The notes beneath the pieces are model-generated. The model had not been told where the DNA came from and did no database searches. It worked only from the letters and a program-made list of their open reading frames with translations. Source: Paenibacillus sp. MAHUQ-63 (GTDB lineage: Bacteria; Bacillota; Bacilli; Paenibacillales; NBRC-103111). Taken from it: a DNA stretch of 64,000 nucleotides. Shown piece after piece: positions 34,178 through 42,000 of the stretch. Where the stretch lies: positions 248,001-312,000 of the forward strand of contig NZ_JARADB010000005.1 of NCBI RefSeq assembly GCF_028765165.1. Reading direction: 5' to 3'. Within the stretch, counting starts at the first letter, position 1, and every line of letters begins with the position of its first letter. A program made the translations under genes and the position numbers.

Positions 34178-34238
34178 GGCGATTGGCTAAGGGGTTCTCG
34201 CATCACGTTAGCGGAAATACGGTGAGAATATCATCACC

Positions 34239-34769
34239 CTAACCCCGCCCCTCCACTTCACCGCGAACGCGCAGCAAACCAAACACCCGTCCCGCCAGCC
34301 TTACGCCAAGCATCAATCCGTAACCGAGCAAGCCTCCGAACACATTCAGAATCAAATCGTCCACATCGAACCGTCCAATCGAGAAAACAACCTGCAGCAC
34401 CTCCAAGCTCAAGCTTAACGCCAAGGCGCGCATGAACACACCAACACAAGTTAGCCCTTGCTGCTTATAGATCACATAAAGGAATACGCCTAGCGGCATG
34501 AATATCGCAATATTGCCTATCAAATTATAGAGATTATGACTGGTCATGTTGCGTAAGGTGCTCGTTATCGTTTCAAAAGGCTGCAAATTGCCGGATAATA
34601 AACGCTCCTTCATATAACGGGGATGCTCAACGTCTTGATGAACCCGGTCCAGCAGGAAACCGAACTCCATCCGCCCGAACTTAAACAGAATGATCTTGAA
34701 GACAACATGCATATACAACGCATAAAACGCCGGCACGATGACGTCACGGATCAATTTCTTTGGTTGCAT
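34239..34769 (-). CDS. VanZ family membrane protein
   Basis: 176 residues with four to five membrane spans and the VanZ signature NLIGNIAIFMPLGVFL, followed by SLSLEVLQVVFSIGRFDVDD and ILNVFGGLLGYG. VanZ proteins give low-level teicoplanin tolerance by an unknown route. Start ATG 34769 behind GGAGGGAAGCGGG, 32 bp after the VanY-like stop; last gene of the operon. Confidence 0.9.
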   Translation of the reverse strand: MQPKKLIRDVIVPAFYALYMHVVFKIILFKFGRMEFGFLLDRVHQDVEHPRYMKERLLSGNLQPFETITSTLRNMTSHNLYNLIGNIAIFMPLGVFLYVIYKQQGLTCVGVFMRALALSLSLEVLQVVFSIGRFDVDDLILNVFGGLLGYGLMLGVRLAGRVFGLLRVRGEVEGRG

Positions 34770-34801
34770 CCCGCTTCCCTCCCCTTTCCTTGCAGCTATG
34801 A

Positions 34802-35668
34802 TCATAACGCCACCGTGACGATTACGCCGTCCATATTGTTGCCGGAAATCTCATAGGAACGTGCGCTCCCCATAGGAATACTCGTGCTTTTGGACACGGG
34901 ATAGTAGGCTATCTCATATTTCTTTCCTTTCACCGTGGACGAAATTTTATTGTGATCTTTCAAATAGGCCGTATATTCTTCGAGCGTAAAGTTATGCTGC
35001 TGCATAATGACGCTGTGCGGAAGACCCACATACCGGAAATGCCATGGCTCGTACTGAATGCCCGTGATCGCCGTCTTGTCCTTCGGATAACGCAAAATAA
35101 ACCCATACTCGGATGCATGGTTGATCAACCATCTGCCTTCGGCAGCTTGATTCATATCCCCTTGCGACGATCCGATGTCGAGTGCCAGGCCCAGATTATG
35201 TTCGCTGTAGCCGGCCGGCAAGGCATAATCGGCCCCCATCTGCTTGTAAAGCTGGTCCTGCTCCTTGTTATCCCGATACCCGCTGTTTATCATGAAGTGG
35301 CGGACTCCGTCCTTCTGTGCCGCGCTCACCATCGTCGTGAAAACCCGCACCACATCTTGCGATAACCGAATGGAATTATCGGACAGACCGAATCCTTGAA
35401 TGAGCTCCTTATGCTTCGCCAGTTCCACCACATCCGTCTGCATACCGCCTTGGCGTACGGGATAATCATTGTTCACCAATACCAGATTTCCTTGATAAAT
35501 CTGATCCTTGGACACTTTTATCGATAGATCCTTCCCTTGGGAATTCACTTGCCTTGCTCCTGATTGAACGGCTTCAGCAGCATTGCCGGTAACGACTTCC
35601 GATTTCTGTTGATACGCCTCGTAACCTAACAATGCCAGGATCACAAGCCAAAAAGCCCACTTCTTCAT
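34802..35668 (-). CDS. VanY-type D-alanyl-D-alanine carboxypeptidase
   Basis: 288 residues. One N-terminal membrane anchor (WAFWLVILALLGYEA), a linker, then an M15B peptidase domain with the zinc ligands in SEHNLGLALDIG (H..D) and EPWHFRYVG (H), and INSGYRD upstream. It trims the terminal D-Ala from peptidoglycan stem peptides on the outer face. The C-terminal ~70 residues (LEEYTAYLKDHNK onward) extend the catalytic domain as in enterococcal VanY. Start ATG 35668 behind AAGGAGGAAACGAAG. Confidence 0.9.
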   Translation of the reverse strand: MKKWAFWLVILALLGYEAYQQKSEVVTGNAAEAVQSGARQVNSQGKDLSIKVSKDQIYQGNLVLVNNDYPVRQGGMQTDVVELAKHKELIQGFGLSDNSIRLSQDVVRVFTTMVSAAQKDGVRHFMINSGYRDNKEQDQLYKQMGADYALPAGYSEHNLGLALDIGSSQGDMNQAAEGRWLINHASEYGFILRYPKDKTAITGIQYEPWHFRYVGLPHSVIMQQHNFTLEEYTAYLKDHNKISSTVKGKKYEIAYYPVSKSTSIPMGSARSYEISGNNMDGVIVTVAL

Positions 35669-35737
35669 CTTCGTTTCCTCCTTATCTTTGCTGCTACTTA
35701 AGAATAGGATGAACTCTTTAAAAAGAAGTGGGGACAA

Positions 35738-35759
35738 ACTTTAAATTTTTCTTAAATTT
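35738..35759 (-). promoter_or_regulatory. probable VanR operator before the vanY-like gene
   Basis: On the minus strand AAATTTAAGAA and AAATTTAAAGT are adjacent 11-bp direct repeats matching at 9 of 11 positions. They overlap the vanS-like stop and lie about 70 bp before the vanY-like start. OmpR-family regulators such as VanR bind such repeats. A -10-like TATTCT follows farther downstream. Confidence 0.45.
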
Positions 35760-36847
35760 CACTGCTGCGGCAGCCGCACTTCGAATAGCGTGCGAATCAA
35801 GCTGCTTTCCGCGGCAATCGATCCGCCGTGCTGCTCCACAATATTTTTGGCGATGAACAGGCCGAGTCCCGTGCCTCCTCCTTGATGCGTCCGCGCCTTA
35901 TCCCCTCTATAGAACATATCGAATAGATGAGGCAGCTCCTCGGGAGGAATACTGTTGCCATAGTTGATCACTTGAACCACCACTTCGCCTTCCTCCAAGT
36001 ACCCGTGAATATCGACATAGTGGCCGTCCTTCCCGTACCGGTTCGCATTCGTTAGAAGATTCTCAAAGACGCGCGCCAACAGCTCGCCATCGCCCCACAG
36101 GTTCAAGTGCGGGTTAATATGCAGTCTGACCTGCAGCATGCTTTTCTCAAACACGGGGTAGAGCTCTTCGTTTAATTGAAAAAGCAGCTGGCTGATATCG
36201 AGCGGTTTCTTCTCAATCGTCAGCATCCCGTAGTTCACGCGCGTGATTTCGAATAACTCGTCGATAAGCTTCTCCAGGCGACGCGACTTGGTGAAAGCAA
36301 TCGATGTATAGTGCTTCACCTGCTCCTGAGTCAACTGTCCATCCCGCAATATCAAATCCAAATAGCCCAGCACCGAAGTTAGCGGCGTACGCAGATCGTG
36401 GGCCAAATTCAGAACGAGCTGGTCCTTGCTGCTCTCCGCAAAGTCGCCGCGTTCCACCGCCTTCTGCAGCTTCTCGCTAGCCATGTTGATATCATCCGCG
36501 ATGCTCCTGAACTCGTCCTTGGAATCGATGTGCACGCGGCTCTTGAAATCGCCGTTCGCGAGCCGGTGAATCCCTGTCGATATTTCGCGGAAATAGGTCG
36601 CATATGGCTTAGTAAGGAAGAAGAAGAACAGGATCGCCAGCGGGATGAAGACAATCATGAAGAAATTGAGATCGCCGATTTCACGAATGATTCGGCGGTA
36701 TTGCGCCAACGGTTCCTCCGCCCGGACGCCTGTATAGTACAATTGAAGCACTTTGTAAAGGATGTACGTAATCGCGCCGGAGATAAGCATGCTTAACCCT
36801 AGCAGCATAATCATCGTAAACCGGAAACTTCGAATGATGTTAGCCAT
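35759..36847 (-). CDS. VanS-like sensor histidine kinase
   Basis: 362 residues. Two spans (~10-32 and ~62-82) with only about 30 extracellular residues between, as in VanS of the A/F type. HAMP at ~83-135, HisKA with LNLAHDLRTPLTSV, ATPase with LLTNANRYGK, VINYGNSIPPEE and GGTGLGLFIA. The start overlaps the VanR-like gene by 8 bp. Confidence 0.9.
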   Translation of the reverse strand: MANIIRSFRFTMIMLLGLSMLISGAITYILYKVLQLYYTGVRAEEPLAQYRRIIREIGDLNFFMIVFIPLAILFFFFLTKPYATYFREISTGIHRLANGDFKSRVHIDSKDEFRSIADDINMASEKLQKAVERGDFAESSKDQLVLNLAHDLRTPLTSVLGYLDLILRDGQLTQEQVKHYTSIAFTKSRRLEKLIDELFEITRVNYGMLTIEKKPLDISQLLFQLNEELYPVFEKSMLQVRLHINPHLNLWGDGELLARVFENLLTNANRYGKDGHYVDIHGYLEEGEVVVQVINYGNSIPPEELPHLFDMFYRGDKARTHQGGGTGLGLFIAKNIVEQHGGSIAAESSLIRTLFEVRLPQQ

Positions 36848-37538
36848 GGAACGTATAGCCTACCCCCCAAACGGTTTTGATCCATTTGTCTTTGTTGGCA
36901 TCTTCGCCAAGCTTCTTACGCAAGGTACGGATGTGCACCATGACCGTGTTGCCGCTTTCGAAATACGTCTCTCCCCACACTTGCTGGAAGATGTGTTCCG
37001 CGCTGAACACCTTCTTGGGGTGGCTGGCCAGCAGCACCAGAATATCAAACTCCTTCGGCGTCAGCTCGACACTTCGGCCATAGACGGTTACGTGGCGTTG
37101 ATCCGCATCAATCGTTAATCCGCTGGCTTCTATTAGAGATCTATTCCCGGCCGCCGCCGATTGGCTTAACAGGTTCGACCGCCGCAGCTGCGCCTTCACC
37201 CGGGCGACCAGCTCCATCGGGTTGAACGGCTTGGTCATATAGTCGTCCGCCCCCATGACAAGCCCGGTTATCTTGTCCAGATCGGAGGATTTGGCACTTA
37301 GGAAAATGATCGGCATATTGTACTTTTCCCGGATCTGACGCGTGACTTCGTGACCGTCCAGCTTCGGCATCATAATGTCCAATATGGCCAGATCGACGGG
37401 CTGGGACTTCACGGCGTCCATGGCTTCCTTCCCATCGGCTACCTTGATGAGCCGATAGCCTTCTTTCTCCAAATGCAGCGCAATCAGATCCGCAATCTCC
37501 GGCTCGTCATCCGCAATTAATATCGTCGTGAGATGCAT
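36840..37538 (-). CDS. VanR-like response regulator, OmpR type
   Basis: 232 residues. Receiver: LIADDEPEIADLIALHL, Asp in LAILDIMMPKLDG, Lys in DYMTKPFNP. DNA-binding: LTPKEFDILVLLASHP, WGETYFESGNTVMVHIRTLR, VWGVGYTF. The residue pattern is that of VanR. Its ribosome site TAAGGAG overlaps the stop codon of the TetR-type gene upstream, suggesting one transcript. Confidence 0.9.
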   Translation of the reverse strand: MHLTTILIADDEPEIADLIALHLEKEGYRLIKVADGKEAMDAVKSQPVDLAILDIMMPKLDGHEVTRQIREKYNMPIIFLSAKSSDLDKITGLVMGADDYMTKPFNPMELVARVKAQLRRSNLLSQSAAAGNRSLIEASGLTIDADQRHVTVYGRSVELTPKEFDILVLLASHPKKVFSAEHIFQQVWGETYFESGNTVMVHIRTLRKKLGEDANKDKWIKTVWGVGYTFHG

Positions 37539-37552
37539 GGATATCCCGCTCC

Positions 37553-38149
37553 TTACTGCTTTTTGATCGTTCGCGTCCTAGCCGGCCGCCAATTAATAAT
37601 TTTCACCAGCTGCTCCTGCATATAGGAGGATGAGTAAGCAAACCCGCTTTCAATCCAATGAAAAATAAGTCCCAAAAGCGCATGAATCGAATAAATGACG
37701 AGAAGCTCCGAGTTTATGTCGCTGCCGGGCTGTTCCAATTCATCCAAAGTGATATCTTTGAGCGCAAGGAACATTTTCTCCCGGAGATTCGGGATGACAT
37801 TGCTTTTCAACAACGTGGAATAGATAGAAGCATGCTGGTAAATATGTTCGAAAATTGTGATCGAAGCCGCGGTAAGCTCACTCACACTGAATACATCCGC
37901 GTGCTCGTAGGGCGCTCGGAAGGATCCCAGCAGTTTCTCGATCAGCTCTTCCATGATATCGTCAAGCAAGGCTTCTTTGTTCTCATAATGGGCATAGAAG
38001 GTGCCGCGGTTGTAGTTCGCATGTTCCACGATTTCCGTAATCGTAATCGCGTCATAATCCTTCAAGACCATCAGGTTCAACAGCGCTTGTTTGAGCGCCT
38101 CTTTGCTTCGGATGATGCGGCGATCTGTCTTTTTATCCATATAGGACAT
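37553..38149 (-). CDS. TetR/AcrR family regulator
   Basis: 198 residues. N-terminal helix-turn-helix: RSKEALKQALLNLM, ITITEIVEHANYNRGTFYAH, then an all-helical ligand domain with a C-terminal TetR_C-like section (LLGLIFHWIESGF). Start ATG 38149 (AGGGTTGG upstream) is preferred to the longer frame. It is divergent from an SDR gene, with a 16-bp palindrome between, and 14 bp upstream of the VanR-like gene. Confidence 0.88.
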   Translation of the reverse strand: MSYMDKKTDRRIIRSKEALKQALLNLMVLKDYDAITITEIVEHANYNRGTFYAHYENKEALLDDIMEELIEKLLGSFRAPYEHADVFSVSELTAASITIFEHIYQHASIYSTLLKSNVIPNLREKMFLALKDITLDELEQPGSDINSELLVIYSIHALLGLIFHWIESGFAYSSSYMQEQLVKIINWRPARTRTIKKQ

Positions 38150-38274
38150 CTTACCAACCCTTTTTATTGTACAAAATGAGCGATTCTGTTCGATACAGTA
38201 CAAAGCGCGAAAGTTTACTGATTGTGGGGCTTATCGATTATTTATTATACTCTAAATATACAGATGTATCATTA

Positions 38275-38290
38275 TTCAACACTTGTTGAA
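38275..38290. promoter_or_regulatory. 16-bp palindrome between the TetR-type and SDR genes
   Basis: TTCAACA-CT-TGTTGAA, a perfect dyad 28 bp before the SDR start; a second inverted pair TTGTAC ... GTACAA spans 38167-38203. Both are candidate operators of the adjacent TetR-type repressor. Confidence 0.45.
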
Positions 38291-38317
38291 AATTCGAATT
38301 AATCAGGAGGCATTCCA

Positions 38318-39076
38318 ATGAGACTCTCTGGTAAAATTGCTGTCATCACAGGCGCCGCTTCAGGCATGGGCAAAGCGATTGCGGAGTTGTACGCGCAAGA
38401 AGGAGCCAAAGTTGTCGTATCCGATCTTCGCCTGGAAGCTGCGCAAGCCGTTGTGAACGGTATTGAAGCAAGTGGCGGGGTGGCGATCGCTGTCTCGGCG
38501 AACATTGCGAAAGAAGAAGATGTGCAGCAATTAATCGATACGACGGTTGAGACCTTCGGGACTGTCGATATCTTGGTGAATAATGCGGGAATTATGGACA
38601 ACTTCGTGCCTGCCGCGGATCTGACGGACGAGCTGTGGGAACGTGTATTTGCGATTAATACGACGGGAACGATGCGGACCACCCGCAAGGTGCTTCCTGT
38701 CTTCCTAGAAAAGAAACAAGGCGTGATCGTCAACATCGCTTCTGCCGGAGGTCTCTTCGGCTCCAGAGCGGGCGCTGCCTATACGGCTTCCAAGCATGCG
38801 GTCGTCGGCTTCACGAAGAACGTCGGCTTCCAATACGCTAACCAAGGCATACGGTGCAACGCGATCGCGCCTGGCGGCGTCAGCACCAACATCAGCACGA
38901 CAATCAATGCGCCGAACCCGTTCGGGATGGAGAGAGCGATGGCCGGCATGGGCTTGAATCCGCGGGCGGGCGAGCCCGGCGAAATTGCCAAAGTCGCGCT
39001 GTTCCTCGCTTCCGACGACGCCAGCTTCGTGAACGGCACGGTCGTTACGGCGGATGCAGGCTGGACGGCTTACTAA
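38318..39076 (+). CDS. short-chain dehydrogenase/reductase (FabG-like)
   Basis: 252 residues, classical SDR: cofactor motif TGAASGMGKAIAEL, NNAGI at ~90, catalytic Ser in NIASAGGLFG and YTASK. C-terminal SDDASFVNGTVVTADAGW is typical. An Asp after the second strand (SDLRL) suggests NAD(H) preference. Substrate unknown. Start ATG 38318 behind TCAGGAGGCATTCC; likely repressed by the divergent TetR-type protein. Confidence 0.92.
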   Translation: MRLSGKIAVITGAASGMGKAIAELYAQEGAKVVVSDLRLEAAQAVVNGIEASGGVAIAVSANIAKEEDVQQLIDTTVETFGTVDILVNNAGIMDNFVPAADLTDELWERVFAINTTGTMRTTRKVLPVFLEKKQGVIVNIASAGGLFGSRAGAAYTASKHAVVGFTKNVGFQYANQGIRCNAIAPGGVSTNISTTINAPNPFGMERAMAGMGLNPRAGEPGEIAKVALFLASDDASFVNGTVVTADAGWTAY

Positions 39077-39082
39077 AAGAAT

Positions 39083-39146
39083 GAATCCCTCCTCGCGGTG
39101 CAGCAAGGTACAAGCCTTGCGGTACTTGCGGGAGGGATTTTCTTTT
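39083..39146 (+). terminator. terminator after the SDR gene
   Basis: GAATCCCTCC pairs with GGAGGGATTT; an inner hairpin GCAAGG/CCTTGC sits in the loop, and TTCTTTT follows. Confidence 0.75.
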
Positions 39147-39155
39147 GCTGGCAGA

Positions 39156-39827
39156 CTAGGACTGTCTTCTGCGATACAGATCTAAACTTTTGTAGCCCGC
39201 GCCCAAAACTTCCTTCATCTCCGTCCGCCGCTTATCCCTCGTCTTCTCCTGTGCGGCGCTGTATACATACCGAGCCCAATCCTTTTGGTAGCCCGGGGTC
39301 AGGGACTGATAGAAAGTGAGCGCCTCCGGTACATCTTGCAGATCCTGCTCCACATTCGGGATCATCTCGATGTAATCGCCCACACTTTGACTCGGCTTGG
39401 AGGATACCGCGCCCTTCCGCGCCTCCTCTTTGAACCCCACTACGGTGAATACATCGTCTAACCCCACCATCCGCGCAAACTTCAGCGAGCTTGTCCCGAT
39501 ATACCCTTCTTCGTCCGCACCGAGCCCTTCAAACAAGTGATCCCGGTGAATATAGGTCTCGTACACTTTATTCCCCTTCTTAGGGTACGCGGCGTACAAA
39601 TAACCGCTCTTGCTAATATGATCGTTCTCTATCACCGTATGTACGAGCTTTTGCAGCGATTCCATATCCAGCACGAAAGCAAAGATCAGATCATACCGAC
39701 TGCCGCTATGAAGCTCAGTGTCATACTGATCTAACCCGGCTAGCCGGTTTTCACCCTCCGGTTGACCGATGACGGCGGCTTTTTTGTATTTATGCAAATT
39801 CAGCTTCTCAACGATGGTCTTGGACAT
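39156..39827 (-). CDS. YdeI/OmpD-associated family protein
   Basis: 223 residues. An N-terminal DUF3052-like half (GYLYAAYPKKGNK, KFARMVGLDDVFTVVGFK) joins a C-terminal YdeI-type tail (LTFYQSLTPGYQKDWARYV, EKTRDKRRTEM). YdeI proteins are linked to protection against antimicrobial peptides; mechanism unknown. Cytoplasmic by sequence. The next gene on the same strand starts 34 bp upstream of it, so the deaminase and this gene may be co-transcribed. Confidence 0.78.
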   Translation of the reverse strand: MSKTIVEKLNLHKYKKAAVIGQPEGENRLAGLDQYDTELHSGSRYDLIFAFVLDMESLQKLVHTVIENDHISKSGYLYAAYPKKGNKVYETYIHRDHLFEGLGADEEGYIGTSSLKFARMVGLDDVFTVVGFKEEARKGAVSSKPSQSVGDYIEMIPNVEQDLQDVPEALTFYQSLTPGYQKDWARYVYSAAQEKTRDKRRTEMKEVLGAGYKSLDLYRRRQS

Positions 39828-39861
39828 GTCGGCCTCCTGTGGGTGTTAATGAAGTATGAGA

Positions 39862-40344
39862 TCACCGTTTCTTCACCTGAAACCGGCGGTGCAGCTCTTT
39901 AACCCGCTCCGCAAGTTCAGGCACAGGCCCGTCAATGGGAGTATCCGTGATGACATCTCCAATCGGAAGATTCCGGACCCGCGAGGCCGGAACGCCCATT
40001 TCTCCCAGCCATTGCGCCAGCTGCGCCGAGGAGCTCGCATAAACAATCCGGCCTAATCCGGCCCAGCCGTGAGCCGCAGCACACATCGGGCAGTGTTCGC
40101 CCGAGGTATAGACCGTTGCCCGGCTGCGTTCTTCCAGCGGCATATGATTAGCCGCCCAGCGTGCCAACGCGAATTCCGGGTGCTGAGTATGATCGCCTCC
40201 GGCCACGTGGTTGTGATCTTCCATAAGCACATCCCCGTCAGCTGACACCAGGATGGAACCGAACGGCTCATCGCCAGCCTCCAAAGCAGCCTCCGCAAGC
40301 TCCACACAGCGTTGCAGATATTTCAGATCCGAGTCGTTAATCAT
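39862..40344 (-). CDS. nucleoside/guanine deaminase-like zinc enzyme
   Basis: 160 residues of the cytidine-deaminase fold: zinc His and catalytic Glu in TQHPEFALA, and the Cys pair in SGEHCPMCAAAHGW. Many relatives read PCPMC; here a His replaces the Pro. The C-terminus (PLEERSRATV ... VRNLPIGDVI) resembles the guanine deaminase/tRNA-adenosine deaminase branch but lacks TadA's longer tail. Substrate uncertain. Confidence 0.85.
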   Translation of the reverse strand: MINDSDLKYLQRCVELAEAALEAGDEPFGSILVSADGDVLMEDHNHVAGGDHTQHPEFALARWAANHMPLEERSRATVYTSGEHCPMCAAAHGWAGLGRIVYASSSAQLAQWLGEMGVPASRVRNLPIGDVITDTPIDGPVPELAERVKELHRRFQVKKR

Positions 40345-40401
40345 GATTTAACCCTCCAATAATTCGTTAATGGACATGCATCTATTATATCACTTGGCAG
40401 C

Positions 40402-40425
40402 AAAAAAGCCCCATACAGGGGCTTT
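40402..40425 (-). terminator. terminator after the SRPBCC operon
   Basis: AAGCCCC-ATACA-GGGGCTT hairpin followed on the minus strand by TTTTTTG; T-rich on the plus strand too. Confidence 0.8.
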
Positions 40426-40481
40426 GTTACAGACTTATTGGCTATCCTATTCGGGAGCGCCCTCTCGACGCCCCTGCACCC

Positions 40482-40925
40482 TTACTTTCCACTCGCTAGC
40501 ACCGCATTCAACCGGTCAAAGTTCTGTTCGTTGCCTTCGATGCAGTACTTCTTAGCATTCTCGAACTGCTTGGCTATCTTGAAAAGCTGCCGGAAGACGA
40601 CTTTCGTACGGCCATCCACATCCTCGAAGGTAGCCGTCACTTGAAATTCCGGGGCGGACATATGCTGAATGACTATTCGTTCATTCGGGACGATCTCCAC
40701 AAATTCGCTATGATTCGGATAGTCCTTACCATCCGGGCCGTGCATAACAAAACGCCACGTACCGCCCGGCCGCATGTCGCACTCGTGAAACGTGTTGGTG
40801 AAGCCCTGCGGCCCCCACCACTGAACCAACTGCTCGGGATTCACCCAAGCTTGAAAAACCTGCTCCCGCGGGAAGTCAAACTCCCGCGTCGAGATGATCT
40901 CATTCACGCCTGCGATAGCTTCCAT
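40482..40925 (-). CDS. SRPBCC (AHSA1-type) protein 1
   Basis: 147 residues. START-like AHSA1 fold: REFDFPREQVFQAWVNPEQLVQWWGPQGF, then RPGGTWRFVMHGPDG and EIVPNERIVI. These proteins bind small hydrophobic ligands; the exact role is unknown. 14 bp after a second SRPBCC gene and behind a MerR-type regulator, all in one operon. Confidence 0.88.
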   Translation of the reverse strand: MEAIAGVNEIISTREFDFPREQVFQAWVNPEQLVQWWGPQGFTNTFHECDMRPGGTWRFVMHGPDGKDYPNHSEFVEIVPNERIVIQHMSAPEFQVTATFEDVDGRTKVVFRQLFKIAKQFENAKKYCIEGNEQNFDRLNAVLASGK

Positions 40926-40939
40926 GATAGCCCTCCTCC

Positions 40940-41371
40940 TTAGAGTGACTTGCCTAACGCATCCAGCATCTCTTTGGTACCATGCTCGCGGATCTCCGGC
41001 GTATCGTGTCCGTCGAAGAACGCTCCTTGCTCGGTGAAAACCAGCTTCGTGCCGCCCTCGACCTGGAAGAACTCGATCGTCGTCAGCGAAGCGGAGATGC
41101 GCGTATCGCCCGCATCCAGCGTGTATGTGTAGACGATGCGCTGCTCGTTTACGATCTCTTGGTAGGAAGCGTCATAGGTAAAGACAGGTCCCTCTGGCGG
41201 ACCTCCGCTGCTGTATTCGCGGCCGCCAACCCGGAATTCGAAGATTTCGGGCTTCGAAAACCACTTGGATTTCTCGGCCTGGTCAGACCAAGCGCTGTAT
41301 ACCTTCCCAAGCGATGCGGCATAGGTGCGCTCAACCACGAAAGTGGCGTGTTTAACGAATCTTTCAATCAT
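40940..41371 (-). CDS. SRPBCC (AHSA1-type) protein 2
   Basis: 143 residues, same fold as its neighbour: ERTYAASLGKVYSAWSDQAEK, FSKPEIFEFRVGGREYSSGG, TYDASYQEIVNEQRIVYTYT and a C-terminal helix EIREHGTKEMLDALGKSL. The start overlaps the stop of the MerR-type gene (ATGA), indicating coupled translation. Two SRPBCC paralogues in a row suggests a duplication or a heteromer. Confidence 0.88.
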   Translation of the reverse strand: MIERFVKHATFVVERTYAASLGKVYSAWSDQAEKSKWFSKPEIFEFRVGGREYSSGGPPEGPVFTYDASYQEIVNEQRIVYTYTLDAGDTRISASLTTIEFFQVEGGTKLVFTEQGAFFDGHDTPEIREHGTKEMLDALGKSL

Positions 41372-41874
41372 GATTCATCCTCCTCTGATTTCGTTCCATT
41401 CGTTTCATTGCCTAGGAATTTCCCCAGCGCATTCAGACTGTGCTCCCAGCTCGTCCGCCGCTCGAAGACAAGCTTCTCATGGCTTTTCTTCATCGCTTGC
41501 AGCAATCCTGTGAAGTCTTCCACAGTTAATGGCGCATTTCGTTGAATCGACTTCGATACGTGTTGAAGCTGCTCAAGGAGCTTCTGCTGGAGATTAATTT
41601 GCTCTTTGATCCGAGCCATTTGCAGGTCAACAATCTCAAGCGCACTGATCCGTCCCCCGGTCAGGAGAGTCTTAATCTCGTCAAGCGACAAGCCCAGCTC
41701 CTTCAGCGATACGATCTGCTGCAGCCGCGAGAGGTCGGATTCGTTGTACAGCCTGTGACCGGAATCCGTCTGATCGGACGGCGAGAATAAGCCGATTTGA
41801 TCATAGAAACGCAGGGTTCGAACGGTGAGTCCCGTTAATTGCGCAAGATCTCCTACCTTCCAATGTCGTTTCAT
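41368..41874 (-). CDS. MerR family transcriptional regulator
   Basis: 168 residues. N-terminal MerR helix-turn-helix WKVGDLAQLTGLTVRTLRFY and DSGHRLYNESDLSRL, a coiled coil (IVDLQMARIKEQINLQQKLL), then a C-terminal ligand or partner region. Start ATG 41874 behind GAAGGAG; a GTG two codons upstream is less likely. It probably controls its own operon by the 19-bp-spacer promoter upstream. Confidence 0.9.
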   Translation of the reverse strand: MKRHWKVGDLAQLTGLTVRTLRFYDQIGLFSPSDQTDSGHRLYNESDLSRLQQIVSLKELGLSLDEIKTLLTGGRISALEIVDLQMARIKEQINLQQKLLEQLQHVSKSIQRNAPLTVEDFTGLLQAMKKSHEKLVFERRTSWEHSLNALGKFLGNETNGTKSEEDES

Positions 41875-41915
41875 GGCCACTCCTTCGTTAGCGCTAACTG
41901 CTTACCGGTAATTTG

Positions 41916-41946
41916 ATTATAAAAGATGACGTAACGTAAGGTGCAA
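41916..41946 (-). promoter_or_regulatory. MerR-type promoter with 19-bp spacer
   Basis: Minus strand: TTGCAC (41946-41941), a 19-bp spacer, TATAAT (41921-41916). Both boxes are near consensus but over-spaced, the hallmark of promoters that MerR proteins untwist. The spacer starts CTTACGTTACGT, typical of MerR binding sites for drug or stress regulators. Confidence 0.7.
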
Positions 41947-41957
41947 GAGGGAATTTC

Positions 41958-41985
41958 AAAAAAAGCACCCCGTAAGAGTGCCTTC
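41958..41985 (-). terminator. terminator after the TerC gene
   Basis: On the minus strand AAGGCACTC and GGGGTGCTTT pair around TTAC, followed by a run of T. Confidence 0.75.
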
Positions 41986-42000
41986 AATGATCATCCAATG

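Noticed and set aside
32448-34238. Insertion sequence causing the duplication
   Set aside because: No transposase reading frame; only short inverted-repeat elements and gene fragments.
34239-38149. Vancomycin-resistance cluster
   Set aside because: No vanH, ligase or vanX gene is present; only regulatory and accessory genes.
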